Assembly: GCF_900129005.1 (NCBI RefSeq)
Contig: NZ_FQUN01000003.1
Span: 310,001 to 374,000, forward strand
Length of the DNA: 64,000 nt
From: Leeuwenhoekiella marinoflava DSM 3653
GTDB lineage: Bacteria > Bacteroidota > Bacteroidia > Flavobacteriales > Flavobacteriaceae
Reading direction: 5' to 3'
The first letter of the stretch is position 1. Each line of letters starts with the position of its first letter. The notes under the pieces are model-generated. The model searched no databases, had not been told where the DNA came from, and worked only from the letters and a program-made list of their open reading frames with translations. The translations under genes and the position numbers were made by a program. Shown piece after piece: positions 26,887 to 35,880 of this stretch.

Positions 26887-28683
26887 ATGAAAATCCTTGA
26901 TTTAGAAATACAACTAAAGACCCTGCCTAACAGCCCCGGCGTTTATCAATACTATGATAAGAAGGGGAAGTTGCTTTATGTAGGTAAAGCAAAAAACTTA
27001 AAAAAAAGGGTCTCTTCTTACTTCAATAAAAAACACGACAATGCTCGTACACACCTGCTGGTAAAAAAAATAGCAAACATTAAACATATTGTGGTAAACA
27101 GTGAGACCGATGCGCTCTTACTGGAAAATAATATGATTAAAAATTACCAGCCGCGTTATAATGTGATGCTTAAGGATGATAAGAGCTATCCTTGGATTTG
27201 CATTAAAAACGAGCGGTTTCCCAGAGTTTTTCCCACGCGTCGTTTACTAAAAGATGGTAGTGAATATTACGGTCCGTATACCAGTATGAAGACCGTGCAC
27301 ACGTTGCTCGATCTTATAAAAGGACTTTATCCGCTGCGTACTTGTAACTACGATTTGTCTAAAGAAAAGATAGAATCCGGGAAGTATAAAGTTTGTTTAG
27401 AATATCATTTAGGAAACTGTTTGGGCCCATGTGAGGATAAAATTTCTGCGGAAAGGTATCATGATAATATTGATGCTATACGTGATATTGTAAAGGGAAA
27501 TTTTAAAGATTCGCTGCACCGCTTTCGTTCACAAATGAAAGCGCACGCCGAAGCGATGGAGTTTGAAGACGCCCAGCGTATCAAAGAAAAAATAGACGTT
27601 TTAGAAGGCTATCAAGCAAAGAGTACGGTTGTAAACCCTTTGATTAACAATGTAGATGTTTTTAGTATCGTGTCTGATGAAGGATATGGCTATGTCAATT
27701 TTTTACAGCTTTCTCATGGGGCGATTATCCGCTCGCACACACTAGAACTTAAGAAGAAGCTTGATGAGTCTGATGAAGAATTACTGGCAATAGGAATCAT
27801 AGAAATCAGACAGCGGTTTAACTCGCAATCTTCAGAAATTTATGTTCCGTTTAAGTTAGATCTGGGAGATGGCATACGGGTTACAGTACCCAAACTGGGA
27901 GACAAAAAACGTATTGTAGAGTTGTCTGAGCGTAACGCCAAATATTTTAGGATGGAACGCTTTAAGCAAACCAAAATCATAGACCCTGATCGTCATGTAA
28001 ATCGACTTATGGCTCAGATGAAGTCTGACTTAAGACTTTCGGTAGAACCCAGGCATATAGAGTGTTTTGATAACTCAAACATACAGGGAACAAATCCTGT
28101 AGCGGCCTGCGTTGTGTTTAAAGACGGAAAACCCAGTAAGAAAGATTATCGTAAATTTAATATCAAGACTGTAACGGGGCCTGATGATTTTGCGTCTATG
28201 GAAGAGGTCGTCTTTAGAAGATACAGACGTTTGCTGAATGAAGATGAACCCTTACCACAGCTTATTATTGTTGATGGCGGAAAGGGGCAACTTTCTTCTG
28301 GAGTAAAAGCTTTAGAAGCATTAGGTCTGCGTGGTAAAATAGCAATCATAGGTATTGCAAAAAGATTAGAAGAGTTATTTTATCCGGGTGATTCGATTCC
28401 GTTGTATCTTGATAAAAAAAGTGAAACGCTTAAAGTGATACAACAATTGCGGAATGAAGCGCACCGGTTTGGGATAACCTTCCATAGAAATAAACGGAGT
28501 AGTGCTGCTATTACTACAGAATTAGAAACCATAAGTGGAATTGGAGAAAAAACCGTGGTTGATTTGCTGCGGCATTTTAGATCGGTAAGTAAAGTGAAAG
28601 CTGCCAAAGAGGAAGCTCTGGCAGAAGTTATAGGCCCTGCAAAAGCAAAGATTATTTATACGCATTATCATCAGGAAGAATGA
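26887..28683 (+). CDS. uvrC: Excinuclease ABC subunit C
   Basis: A 598-residue UvrC, the nuclease that makes both cuts in nucleotide excision repair. Order of parts: GIY-YIG domain (SPGVYQYYD and LLYVGKAKNLKKRV in the first 45 residues), four-cysteine region (CNYD, CLEYHLGNCLGPC), UVR domain (about 205-240), RNase-H-like nuclease with ECFDNSNIQG and VDGGKGQL, and a C-terminal HhH pair (ISGIGEKTVVDLLRHF). ATG 26887 is taken because TTG 26878 is part of the promoter. It overlaps the patatin gene by 4 nt (ATGA). Confidence 0.96.
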   Translation: MKILDLEIQLKTLPNSPGVYQYYDKKGKLLYVGKAKNLKKRVSSYFNKKHDNARTHLLVKKIANIKHIVVNSETDALLLENNMIKNYQPRYNVMLKDDKSYPWICIKNERFPRVFPTRRLLKDGSEYYGPYTSMKTVHTLLDLIKGLYPLRTCNYDLSKEKIESGKYKVCLEYHLGNCLGPCEDKISAERYHDNIDAIRDIVKGNFKDSLHRFRSQMKAHAEAMEFEDAQRIKEKIDVLEGYQAKSTVVNPLINNVDVFSIVSDEGYGYVNFLQLSHGAIIRSHTLELKKKLDESDEELLAIGIIEIRQRFNSQSSEIYVPFKLDLGDGIRVTVPKLGDKKRIVELSERNAKYFRMERFKQTKIIDPDRHVNRLMAQMKSDLRLSVEPRHIECFDNSNIQGTNPVAACVVFKDGKPSKKDYRKFNIKTVTGPDDFASMEEVVFRRYRRLLNEDEPLPQLIIVDGGKGQLSSGVKALEALGLRGKIAIIGIAKRLEELFYPGDSIPLYLDKKSETLKVIQQLRNEAHRFGITFHRNKRSSAAITTELETISGIGEKTVVDLLRHFRSVSKVKAAKEEALAEVIGPAKAKIIYTHYHQEE

Positions 28684-30944
28684 AAGCACACCACTGTCTA
28701 CTCGTTTTAGTTTTATTAAGTTGGGCAACTTATGCGCAAGACAGTACGAGTATAGATTTCAGTAAATTTCCTAAGGGTGAAAATCTAAAAGTTGGTCTGG
28801 TTTTAAGCGGTGGCGGTGCAAAAGGTTTAGCGCATATAGGTGTGCTTAAAGAGATAGAAGCAGCGGGAATCAAAATAGATTATATAGGTGGTACGAGTAT
28901 GGGAGCGATTATAGGAGGTCTCTATGCTTCAGGATACAATGCACATCAATTAGATTCTATTTTTGAAGCGGTAAATTTTGACAAGCTTATACAAGATGAT
29001 TTACCCAGAAGTGCACGGTCTTTTTATGAACGAGCAGATGCCGAAAAGTATGCCATCAGTTTACCATTTGATCATTTTAAAATTTCCTTTCCTTCTGCGC
29101 TGTCTAAAGGGCAAAACATCTACAATCTTTTTACTGAATTAACACATCACGTTCAGGAGGTCAATGATTTTTCAAAATTGGAAATACCCTTTTTTTGCAT
29201 AGCAACAGATGCTGAAAAAGGCCAGGCCATTGTTTTAGACCAGGGCTGTCTTCCTGAAGCAATCACTGCCAGTGGAGCGCTTCCTTCCTTATTTAGTCCG
29301 GTGATTTTAGATGATAAAATTTTGATAGACGGTGGTGTTGTGAACAATTATCCGGTTGAAGAATTGCGCAGAAGGGGTGCTAATTTTATAATAGGTGTTG
29401 ATGTGCAGGATGACCTGAGAGGTAAAAGCGAGCTCAAAAGTGCTCCAGAAATGCTTCTTCAAATCAATAATTACCGCACTATTGAGGCTATGAAGCATAA
29501 AGTAGCTCAAACCGATATTTATATTAAACCCAATATTGCAGGGTTTACCGTTGTTGATTTTGATAAAGGTGCAGCCATAATTAAAGGCGGAGAAGAAAAA
29601 GCTAAAGAGTACGACTCTGATTTTAGAGCGCTTGTTCAACTTCAGCAAAAAGAATTTACAAAGCCTCCATTAAAAATAAACGAGACTGATACGCTTATGA
29701 TAAGAAGTGTAGGTGTTGATGGGAATACCTATTATACCCGCTCGTATATTTTAGGAAAGTTGAAGATTAAAACTCCGGCAAGAACCACTTACGGAGCTTT
29801 ATTTGATGGTATTAATAATCTGGCAGCAAGCAATAACTTTCAGCGGATTAATCACAAGTTAGAGCGGTACGATGATGGGCAGTATCACTTGGAGATCAAT
29901 CTGAGCGAAAGCGAAGCAACAACCTATATTAAAGCAGGCATTCACTACGATGATATTTATAAAAGTGCCGCTTTGATGAATGTTACTAAGAAGCGCGTTT
30001 TATTTAAGAATGATATAGCTTCATTTGATCTGGCTCTGGGTGATAATATTAGGTATAACTTTGATTATTACAGTGATAATGGATTTTATATTGGTTTTGG
30101 TTTACGATCTAATTACAACAGCTTTGAGCGTAAAATAGATGCGCGTTTTGTAGAACAGGTAAGTGATTTGCCTCTAGAAAGTTTCAATGCTATAACAGTA
30201 GATTATACAGATTTAACCAATCAGGTGTATCTCCAGACCTTGTTTCAAAAACAATTCTCATTGAACTTGGGATTAGAACATAAATTTTTAAAAATTGATA
30301 CAGAGAGTGTGCGGTTGATGGACGACCCAGATAGTAAAGTATATTTTGATAACAGTCATTACTACAGTACTTACGGCAATTTATTGCTTGATACTTTTGA
30401 CAATAAATACTTCCCAACTTCGGGCTGGTATTTTAATGGAGACTTTCATTTTTATATGTTTTCTTCAGATTACAATAAAAATTTTGAAGAATTCTCTATT
30501 GCTCAAGCGCAAATCAAATATGCAAAAACACTATTCCCAAAATTTTCGATGCTTATAGATACAGAAGGAGGTTTTAAAATAGGTGCAGCAAGTAATTCTA
30601 CATTAGACTTTGTTTTGGGAGGTTGGGGTAATGATTTTGTAAATAATCTGGTTTCCTTTTACGGTTATGATTTGATCAGTATTTCTGGTGATGGTCTGCT
30701 TAAGACACAAATCAATTTTGATTATAATTTTTACCGAAAAAATCATCTGAATTTTGGAGGTAATTTTGCGAATATAGAAAATGACCTTTTTACTTCAGGT
30801 AACTGGCTTAGTACTCCAGATTATACAGGCTATTATCTAGGTTATGGTTTAGAGACCCTAGTTGGGCCACTTCAGACCAAACTCTCGTATTCACCAGAAG
30901 TTGATAAGGTATTTTGGAACTTCAGTTTAGGATTTTGGTTTTAA
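28680..30944 (+). CDS. Patatin-like phospholipase with POTRA and outer-membrane barrel
   Basis: A 754-residue exported protein with the layout of the type Vd autotransporter group (PlpD-like): signal peptide (to about TYAQ, residue 20), patatin domain (about 36-240), one POTRA-like domain (about 345-420) and a 16-strand Omp85-type barrel to the C-terminal Phe. The catalytic dyad is Ser73 (GGTSMGA) and Asp217 (LIDGGVV), with the oxyanion loop SGGGAKG at 43-49. It is probably a surface lipase. Its start overlaps the uvrC stop. Confidence 0.92.
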   Translation: MKAHHCLLVLVLLSWATYAQDSTSIDFSKFPKGENLKVGLVLSGGGAKGLAHIGVLKEIEAAGIKIDYIGGTSMGAIIGGLYASGYNAHQLDSIFEAVNFDKLIQDDLPRSARSFYERADAEKYAISLPFDHFKISFPSALSKGQNIYNLFTELTHHVQEVNDFSKLEIPFFCIATDAEKGQAIVLDQGCLPEAITASGALPSLFSPVILDDKILIDGGVVNNYPVEELRRRGANFIIGVDVQDDLRGKSELKSAPEMLLQINNYRTIEAMKHKVAQTDIYIKPNIAGFTVVDFDKGAAIIKGGEEKAKEYDSDFRALVQLQQKEFTKPPLKINETDTLMIRSVGVDGNTYYTRSYILGKLKIKTPARTTYGALFDGINNLAASNNFQRINHKLERYDDGQYHLEINLSESEATTYIKAGIHYDDIYKSAALMNVTKKRVLFKNDIASFDLALGDNIRYNFDYYSDNGFYIGFGLRSNYNSFERKIDARFVEQVSDLPLESFNAITVDYTDLTNQVYLQTLFQKQFSLNLGLEHKFLKIDTESVRLMDDPDSKVYFDNSHYYSTYGNLLLDTFDNKYFPTSGWYFNGDFHFYMFSSDYNKNFEEFSIAQAQIKYAKTLFPKFSMLIDTEGGFKIGAASNSTLDFVLGGWGNDFVNNLVSFYGYDLISISGDGLLKTQINFDYNFYRKNHLNFGGNFANIENDLFTSGNWLSTPDYTGYYLGYGLETLVGPLQTKLSYSPEVDKVFWNFSLGFWF

Positions 30945-31022
30945 GAAAAAATTAGTCCTTTTAGGCATCTGTTTTACGATATTTGTACTAAACGATAACG
31001 TTTGCGAATAAAAATATAAATT

Positions 31023-32213
31023 ATGCCTTTCTATCATAAACTTGGTGCTATTCCGCATAAGCGTCACACCCAATTTAGAAAAACAGATGGAAGTTTGTAT
31101 TACGAGCAGCTATTTGGGACTATAGGTTTTGACGGGATGTACAGTAATATGTATCACGAGCAACGTCCTACTCAGGTTAAAGAAATTAAAGAGATTAAAA
31201 ATGTTGCGCCAAAAGTTGCCCGGGCAAATCACATACAATCCTACCGATTTAGAGGCTTTGAGATTAAACCAGAAGCAGATTATCTTGACAGTCGCAAACC
31301 GGTTTTGACTAACAGTGATTGCACAATAATTTTAGCTGCACCTCAAAATAAAACTCAAGATTACTTTTATAAGAATAGCGATGCAGACGAACTTATTTTT
31401 GTGCATCGTGGTAGTGGTAAATTCCGCAGTCATTTAGGGAATTTGGACTTTAAATATGGGGATTATATAGTAGTGCCTCGCGGCACTATTTATAAAATGG
31501 ACTTTGACGATAGCGATAACCGTTTGTTTATCGTAGAATCCCGCCACCCTATTTATACCCCAAAACGCTACCGAAACTGGTTTGGTCAGCTTTTAGAACA
31601 TTCCCCTTTTTGCGAACGCGATTTGAGAAGACCGTATGAGCTGGAAACCAACAACGAGACCGGTGATTTCCTGATGAAAATCAAAAAGCAGGACGATCTG
31701 TTTGAGGTGATCTATGCTTCGCATCCTTTTGACGTGGTTGGGTATGACGGTTACAATTATCCGTATGCATTTTCCATTCATGATTTTGAACCTATAACGG
31801 GGCGTATTCATCAGCCGCCACCGGTGCATCAGACTTTTGAGACCAGTGCATTTGTGGTGTGTAGTTTTTGTCCGCGTAAGTATGATTATCATCCAGAGAG
31901 CATTCCGGCACCTTACAATCACAGTAATATAGACAGCGATGAGGTTTTGTATTACGTAGATGGTGATTTTATGAGTCGTAACGATATTGAGGCCGGGCAT
32001 ATCTCATTGCATCCCGCGGGTATTCCGCACGGACCACACCCTGGAGCCACAGAGCGAAGCATCGGCAAAACAGAAACCGAAGAATTGGCGGTTATGGTAG
32101 ATACCTTTAAACCCCTGCAAATCTGTGAAGATGCCATGCCAATTGCAGATGAGAGCTATTATAAGTCATGGTTAAGCCCCCCAACCCCCAAATTGGGAGC
32201 GCATAAGAAGTAG
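31023..32213 (+). CDS. hmgA: Homogentisate 1,2-dioxygenase
   Basis: A 396-residue iron cupin dioxygenase that opens the ring of homogentisate in tyrosine breakdown. The iron-binding region is in the C-terminal half: YNHSNIDSDEVLYY (His300, an acidic residue at 306-307) and PAGIPHGPHPG (His336). The enzyme proper seems to end near YKSWL (380-384); the last 12 residues SPPTPKLGAHKK are read from a C-rich palindrome (32175-32200) resembling Bacteroidota intergenic repeats. It is followed by hpd after an IVP pseudogene. No exact -7 box was found upstream. Confidence 0.93.
   Translation: MPFYHKLGAIPHKRHTQFRKTDGSLYYEQLFGTIGFDGMYSNMYHEQRPTQVKEIKEIKNVAPKVARANHIQSYRFRGFEIKPEADYLDSRKPVLTNSDCTIILAAPQNKTQDYFYKNSDADELIFVHRGSGKFRSHLGNLDFKYGDYIVVPRGTIYKMDFDDSDNRLFIVESRHPIYTPKRYRNWFGQLLEHSPFCERDLRRPYELETNNETGDFLMKIKKQDDLFEVIYASHPFDVVGYDGYNYPYAFSIHDFEPITGRIHQPPPVHQTFETSAFVVCSFCPRKYDYHPESIPAPYNHSNIDSDEVLYYVDGDFMSRNDIEAGHISLHPAGIPHGPHPGATERSIGKTETEELAVMVDTFKPLQICEDAMPIADESYYKSWLSPPTPKLGAHKK
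32175..32200 (+). repeat. C-rich palindromic repeat inside the end of hmgA
   Basis: Run of AAGCCCCCCAACCCCC followed by AAATTGGGAGC; CCCAA-A-TTGGG pairs on itself. It is similar in style to the C-rich palindromes that flank the DUF559 relic. It encodes the terminal SPPTPKLGA of hmgA. Confidence 0.6.
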
Positions 32214-32264
32214 ATAAATATAATATGCCAATCTGAAATTGATAAAGATTAGAAGCTGTTACCT

Positions 32265-32362
32265 GCTTACCGCTGTATCTTTTTACCGTGCTCCAATACA
32301 ATTTGCTCTGGGAGCAAATCACTCAGCAGTCGGCAAAAAGGACGCCGCTGCAATCAGGGCTA
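32265..32362. repeat. Structured intergenic element with nested hairpins
   Basis: An inner perfect hairpin (ATTTGCTC at 32301-32308, GAGCAAAT at 32312-32319, TGG loop) is enclosed by CTTTTTACCG (32279-32288) pairing with CGGCAAAAAG (32331-32340) with one mismatch, and by CGCTG blocks further out. The density of pairing suggests a cruciform or structured RNA element. It resembles GCTGTATC...AAAAAGGA...CCGCTGCAATC elements I recall from other Flavobacteriaceae, but I cannot confirm that here. Confidence 0.55.
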
Positions 32363-32430
32363 GTTTAATTAGCCAATTAAGGAATTAGTAAATTCAGTTA
32401 AATAAGAGAAGCTATGGAATATGCATTTAG

Positions 32431-32780
32431 CGAAAAATTAAGAACAATATTATTCTTGAAAAGACATTTAATCTTTCAATAGATATTATTTTTCTACGCC
32501 GAAGAACTTGAGATAGCAAGAAAATTTGTTCTTGCAAACCCAATACTCAAATCGGGAACTTCTATCGGCGCTAATGTAAAAGAAGCTCAGAATGCTGAGA
32601 GTAACGCAGACTTCATCCACAAAATGAAAGTTGCTAAAGGAGGCTGATGAGACAGAATACGGGCTATTTTTATGTAAGCTCATAAAGCACTACCCTGATA
32701 TAGGGAATTTGCTTTTCGATTTAAATGAAATTTTAAAAATTTTAAACAAAATTATAAGTTCAAGCAAGCGAAATCAATAA
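32431..32780 (+). pseudogene. Four-helix-bundle (IVP/S23-type) protein, frameshifted
   Basis: Three consecutive frames spell a typical IVP protein: EKTFNLSIDIIF, then AEELEIARKFVLANPILK and SGTSIGANVKEAQNAES and ADFIHKMKVAK, then EADETEYGLFLCKL and a tail ending SSSKRNQ with a TAA at 32778. There is no usable start codon and at least two frameshifts (about 32482 and 32640), so it is dead. The family is known from intervening sequences in 23S rRNA genes. It separates hmgA from hpd. A degenerate 9-nt periodic stretch (32785-32820) follows. Confidence 0.85.
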
Positions 32781-32820
32781 TCCTCAAATTCGCCAATTGA
32801 CACATTAACTAATTGATATT

Positions 32821-33981
32821 ATGAGCAAAGAACTTAAATCAGTCGATTACGGACTCGAAAAAATATTTGAAGGAGCGCAGGATTTTCTTCCGCTTCTGGG
32901 TACAGATTATGTAGAATTCTATGTGGGTAACGCCAAACAAGCTGCGCACTTTTACAAGACCGCTTTCGGTTTTGAGTCTTTTGCATACAGCGGACTTGAA
33001 ACCGGTCAAAAAGACCGTGTGAGCTATGTGTTGAAGCAAGATAAAATCAGGCTGGTTTTAACGTCACCATTAGGTAGTGATTCGCCTATAAATGATCACA
33101 TTGTAAAACATGGTGACGGGGTCAAAGTAGTTGCGCTTTGGGTAGAAGATGCACGCAGTGCTTTTGAAGAAACCACAAAACGTGGCGCAAAACCGTTTAT
33201 GGAGCCAAAGGTTGAGAAAGATGAACACGGTGAGGTTGTGCGCTCTGGTATTTATACCTATGGAGAGACGGTGCATATGTTTGTAGAGCGTAAAAATTAC
33301 AACGGACAGTTTATGCCCGGTTATAGAAAATGGGAATCAGATTACAATCCCGAGTCAACCGGCTTAAAATACATTGACCATATGGTAGGTAATGTAGGTT
33401 GGGGCGAGATGAATACCTGGGTAAACTGGTATGAGGAAGTGATGGGCTTTGTTAACTTTCTCACGTTTGATGACAAACAAATCACTACAGAATATTCCGC
33501 ATTGATGAGTAAGGTGATGAGTAACGGCAACGGGCGAATTAAATTTCCTATTAATGAACCCGCAGAAGGAATCAAAAAATCTCAAATAGAGGAATATTTG
33601 GATTTCTACGAAGGTCCGGGCGTGCAACATCTTGCTGTGGCCACAGATGATATTGTAAAAACAGTTTCAGCATTGAGAGCAAGAGGAGTTGAGTTTTTGC
33701 CACCGCCACCGCAAGCTTATTATGATGATATTCCGAGGAGATTAGGAGCGCATATGGATACGATGAAAGAAGACTTGAGCAAATTGCAAGAGCTTTCAAT
33801 ACTCGTAGATGCAGACGAAGAAGGCTATTTATTGCAGATATTTACGAAGCCGCTTCAAGATCGTCCTACTTTATTTTTTGAAATTATTCAGCGTATGGGA
33901 GCAAAAGGTTTTGGTGCGGGCAATTTTAAAGCCTTGTTTGAATCCATTGAGCGAGAGCAGGCACAGCGCGGAACACTTTAA
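32821..33981 (+). CDS. hpd: 4-Hydroxyphenylpyruvate dioxygenase
   Basis: A 386-residue VOC-fold iron(II) enzyme that turns 4-hydroxyphenylpyruvate into homogentisate, the step before HmgA. The metal ligands are His187 (YIDHMVGN), His270 (GPGVQHLA) and Glu354 (TLFFEIIQRMG); the C-terminal helix motif AKGFGAGNFKALFESIE is complete. Same strand as hmgA, now separated from it by about 600 bp of inserted elements, so its transcription may no longer depend on hmgA. It ends in a strong terminator. Confidence 0.96.
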   Translation: MSKELKSVDYGLEKIFEGAQDFLPLLGTDYVEFYVGNAKQAAHFYKTAFGFESFAYSGLETGQKDRVSYVLKQDKIRLVLTSPLGSDSPINDHIVKHGDGVKVVALWVEDARSAFEETTKRGAKPFMEPKVEKDEHGEVVRSGIYTYGETVHMFVERKNYNGQFMPGYRKWESDYNPESTGLKYIDHMVGNVGWGEMNTWVNWYEEVMGFVNFLTFDDKQITTEYSALMSKVMSNGNGRIKFPINEPAEGIKKSQIEEYLDFYEGPGVQHLAVATDDIVKTVSALRARGVEFLPPPPQAYYDDIPRRLGAHMDTMKEDLSKLQELSILVDADEEGYLLQIFTKPLQDRPTLFFEIIQRMGAKGFGAGNFKALFESIEREQAQRGTL

Positions 33982-34010
33982 TTTTTATTATGAAATAGAA
34001 TAAAATTTTA

Positions 34011-34044
34011 AAATCCCTGTTTGTATTCAAGCAGGGATTTTTAG
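34011..34044 (+). terminator. Terminator of hpd
   Basis: AAATCCCTG (34011-34019) pairs with CAGGGATTT (34032-34040), followed by T residues. Confidence 0.85.
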
Positions 34045-34052
34045 CTTTTGGC

Positions 34053-34060
34053 TACTTTTG
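34053..34060 (+). promoter_or_regulatory. -7 promoter element (TACTTTTG) of the DUF3108-kynA unit
   Basis: Exact TAnnTTTG match, about 60 nt upstream of the ATG at 34120. Confidence 0.6.
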
Positions 34061-34119
34061 GAATAACTCTTGTAAAAGCATAGCTAACAATAGAGTTGTT
34101 GTGCTTAAATCAAATCGCT

Positions 34120-34896
34120 ATGAAAAAATATTATGTTTTACTACTTATGCTGTTTGTGCTGGTTTCTGCCAGTGCACAGGAGCCTGCTTTTGAAGATGGA
34201 GAGTGGTTTAAATTCCGTATAAGTTATAGCGGTTGGTGGAAAGCAGGGGAGGCGACTATGGCAGTCTTAAATGACACGTACAAAGGCAAACCTGTTTATC
34301 ACGTCAAAGGAAAAGGCGTTACGACGGGTATGACCAAGCTTTTCTTTGGAGTTGAAGATTATTATGAAACGTATATAGACAAACAATCTACGTTGCCGTA
34401 CCGTTTTATTCGTAAGATAGATGAAGGTGGTCATACCAAAGACAAGGTGATTGATTTTGATCAGCAGGATCGTGTAGCTACAGTTAATGATAAAAAGCAT
34501 AATGAAGTCACTACCTATAAAACTGAGCCTTCTATTCACGATATGGTTTCCAGTTTTTATTATTTGCGCAACAACATAGATGCTAAAAACTTAAAAGACG
34601 GAGATGAGACGGTAATAAATATGTTTTTTGATCAGGAGAATTTTAAGTTTAAACTTAGATTTTTAGGGCGTGAAGTTTTAAAAACCAAATTTGGTAAGGT
34701 AAATACCTTGATCTTTAGACCGTATGTGCAAGCTGGGCGTGTTTTTAAAGAGAAAGAAAGTCTTACTGTTTGGATTAGTGATGATCAAAATAAAATACCT
34801 TTGCAAATCAAAGCAGATTTAGCGGTAGGCTCATTAAAAGCAGAGATAGAAGCGTATAAGGGCCTTAAGCATCCATTCTATATTATACAAGATTAA
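34120..34896 (+). CDS. DUF3108 exported protein
   Basis: A 258-residue protein with a signal peptide (MKKYYVLLLMLFVLVSASAQ) and a DUF3108 domain covering nearly the rest (GEWFKFRISYSGWWKAGEAT at the start, LTVWISDDQNKIPLQIK near the end). The family is predicted to be periplasmic or outer-membrane associated; function unknown. ATG 34120 is taken because it begins the signal peptide; TTG codons upstream are ignored. Its stop overlaps the kynA start (TAATG), so the two are made together. Confidence 0.85.
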   Translation: MKKYYVLLLMLFVLVSASAQEPAFEDGEWFKFRISYSGWWKAGEATMAVLNDTYKGKPVYHVKGKGVTTGMTKLFFGVEDYYETYIDKQSTLPYRFIRKIDEGGHTKDKVIDFDQQDRVATVNDKKHNEVTTYKTEPSIHDMVSSFYYLRNNIDAKNLKDGDETVINMFFDQENFKFKLRFLGREVLKTKFGKVNTLIFRPYVQAGRVFKEKESLTVWISDDQNKIPLQIKADLAVGSLKAEIEAYKGLKHPFYIIQD

Positions 34897-35849
34897 TGAC
34901 GCATAAAAGGAGTCCGGATACAGGTCAACAATTAGAAGCGCTTAGAGAGAAATTTGAGGCAATGGGGCAAAATCTGGATCATCAATTAGAAGGATTTGTT
35001 CACAGTAAACCCATTGATTATTGGGACTATATTCAAGTTGATTCTTTACTAAGCCTTCAAAATCAGCGTAGCCTTCTTCCTGATGAGATGGTTTTTATTA
35101 TGTACCATCAGATCAACGAGCTGCTTTTTAAAATGATTTTATGGGAGATCGATCAAGTCGCTTATGAGAAAGACTTGGAGGTAGATTTCTTTTCAAAAAA
35201 ATTGAATCGTATCAGTAGGTATTTTGATATGCTTACTTCTTCTTTCAATATTATGCGAGAAGGGATGGATATGGAACAGTATCTCAAATTCAGAAGAACC
35301 TTAAGCCCCGCTAGTGGTTTTCAAAGTGCTCAATACCGTTTTATAGAGTTTGGCTCTACCGAACTTATAAATCTTATAGATGCCCGTTTCCGCGAAAGCT
35401 TCAAAAATGAAAAAGTTGTAGATGATCGTTTTTACGATAAAGCCTTTGAGCATTTATATTGGCAAGCTGCCGGTAAAGATTATAGTACCGGCGATAAAAC
35501 CTATACGTTAAAAGCATTCGAACTAAAATATAAGGAAGCCTTCATTCGTTTTCTAAAACAATACAAAACCCTAAATTTGTGGGCTAGATTTAAAACCCTG
35601 CCACTTTCTGATCAAAAGGATGCAACATTGCTTGAAGCGATGCGTCACTATGATTACACAGTAAACATCAAGTGGGTTTTGTCACATTACCATACTGCCC
35701 TGCATTATTTAAATCAAGGTAAAGAACCTTTAGAAGCAACAGGCGGTAGTGATTGGGTAAAATATATGCATCCCAAGTATCAAAAACGCATATTTTTTCC
35801 TGATCTGTGGTCTGAAGAAGAACGTGCAAACTGGGGACAGGATATCTAA
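34896..35849 (+). CDS. kynA: Tryptophan 2,3-dioxygenase
   Basis: A 317-residue heme dioxygenase that opens the indole ring of tryptophan to N-formylkynurenine, the first step of the kynurenine pathway. It is recognised by YIQVDSLLSLQ, EMVFIMYHQINELLFKMILWE (the substrate-binding helix), the SGFQSAQYRFIEFG block and the C-terminal histidine-rich WVLSHYHTALHYL. The start overlaps the DUF3108 stop. No kynurenine formamidase or kynureninase is in the window. Confidence 0.94.
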   Translation: MTHKRSPDTGQQLEALREKFEAMGQNLDHQLEGFVHSKPIDYWDYIQVDSLLSLQNQRSLLPDEMVFIMYHQINELLFKMILWEIDQVAYEKDLEVDFFSKKLNRISRYFDMLTSSFNIMREGMDMEQYLKFRRTLSPASGFQSAQYRFIEFGSTELINLIDARFRESFKNEKVVDDRFYDKAFEHLYWQAAGKDYSTGDKTYTLKAFELKYKEAFIRFLKQYKTLNLWARFKTLPLSDQKDATLLEAMRHYDYTVNIKWVLSHYHTALHYLNQGKEPLEATGGSDWVKYMHPKYQKRIFFPDLWSEEERANWGQDI

Positions 35850-35880
35850 ATTAAAACATTAAAATTTCAAATACCCTAAA

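Noticed and set aside
31593-32000. 135-residue minus-strand frame inside hmgA
   Set aside because: Antisense to a recognisable enzyme and without any domain signature.
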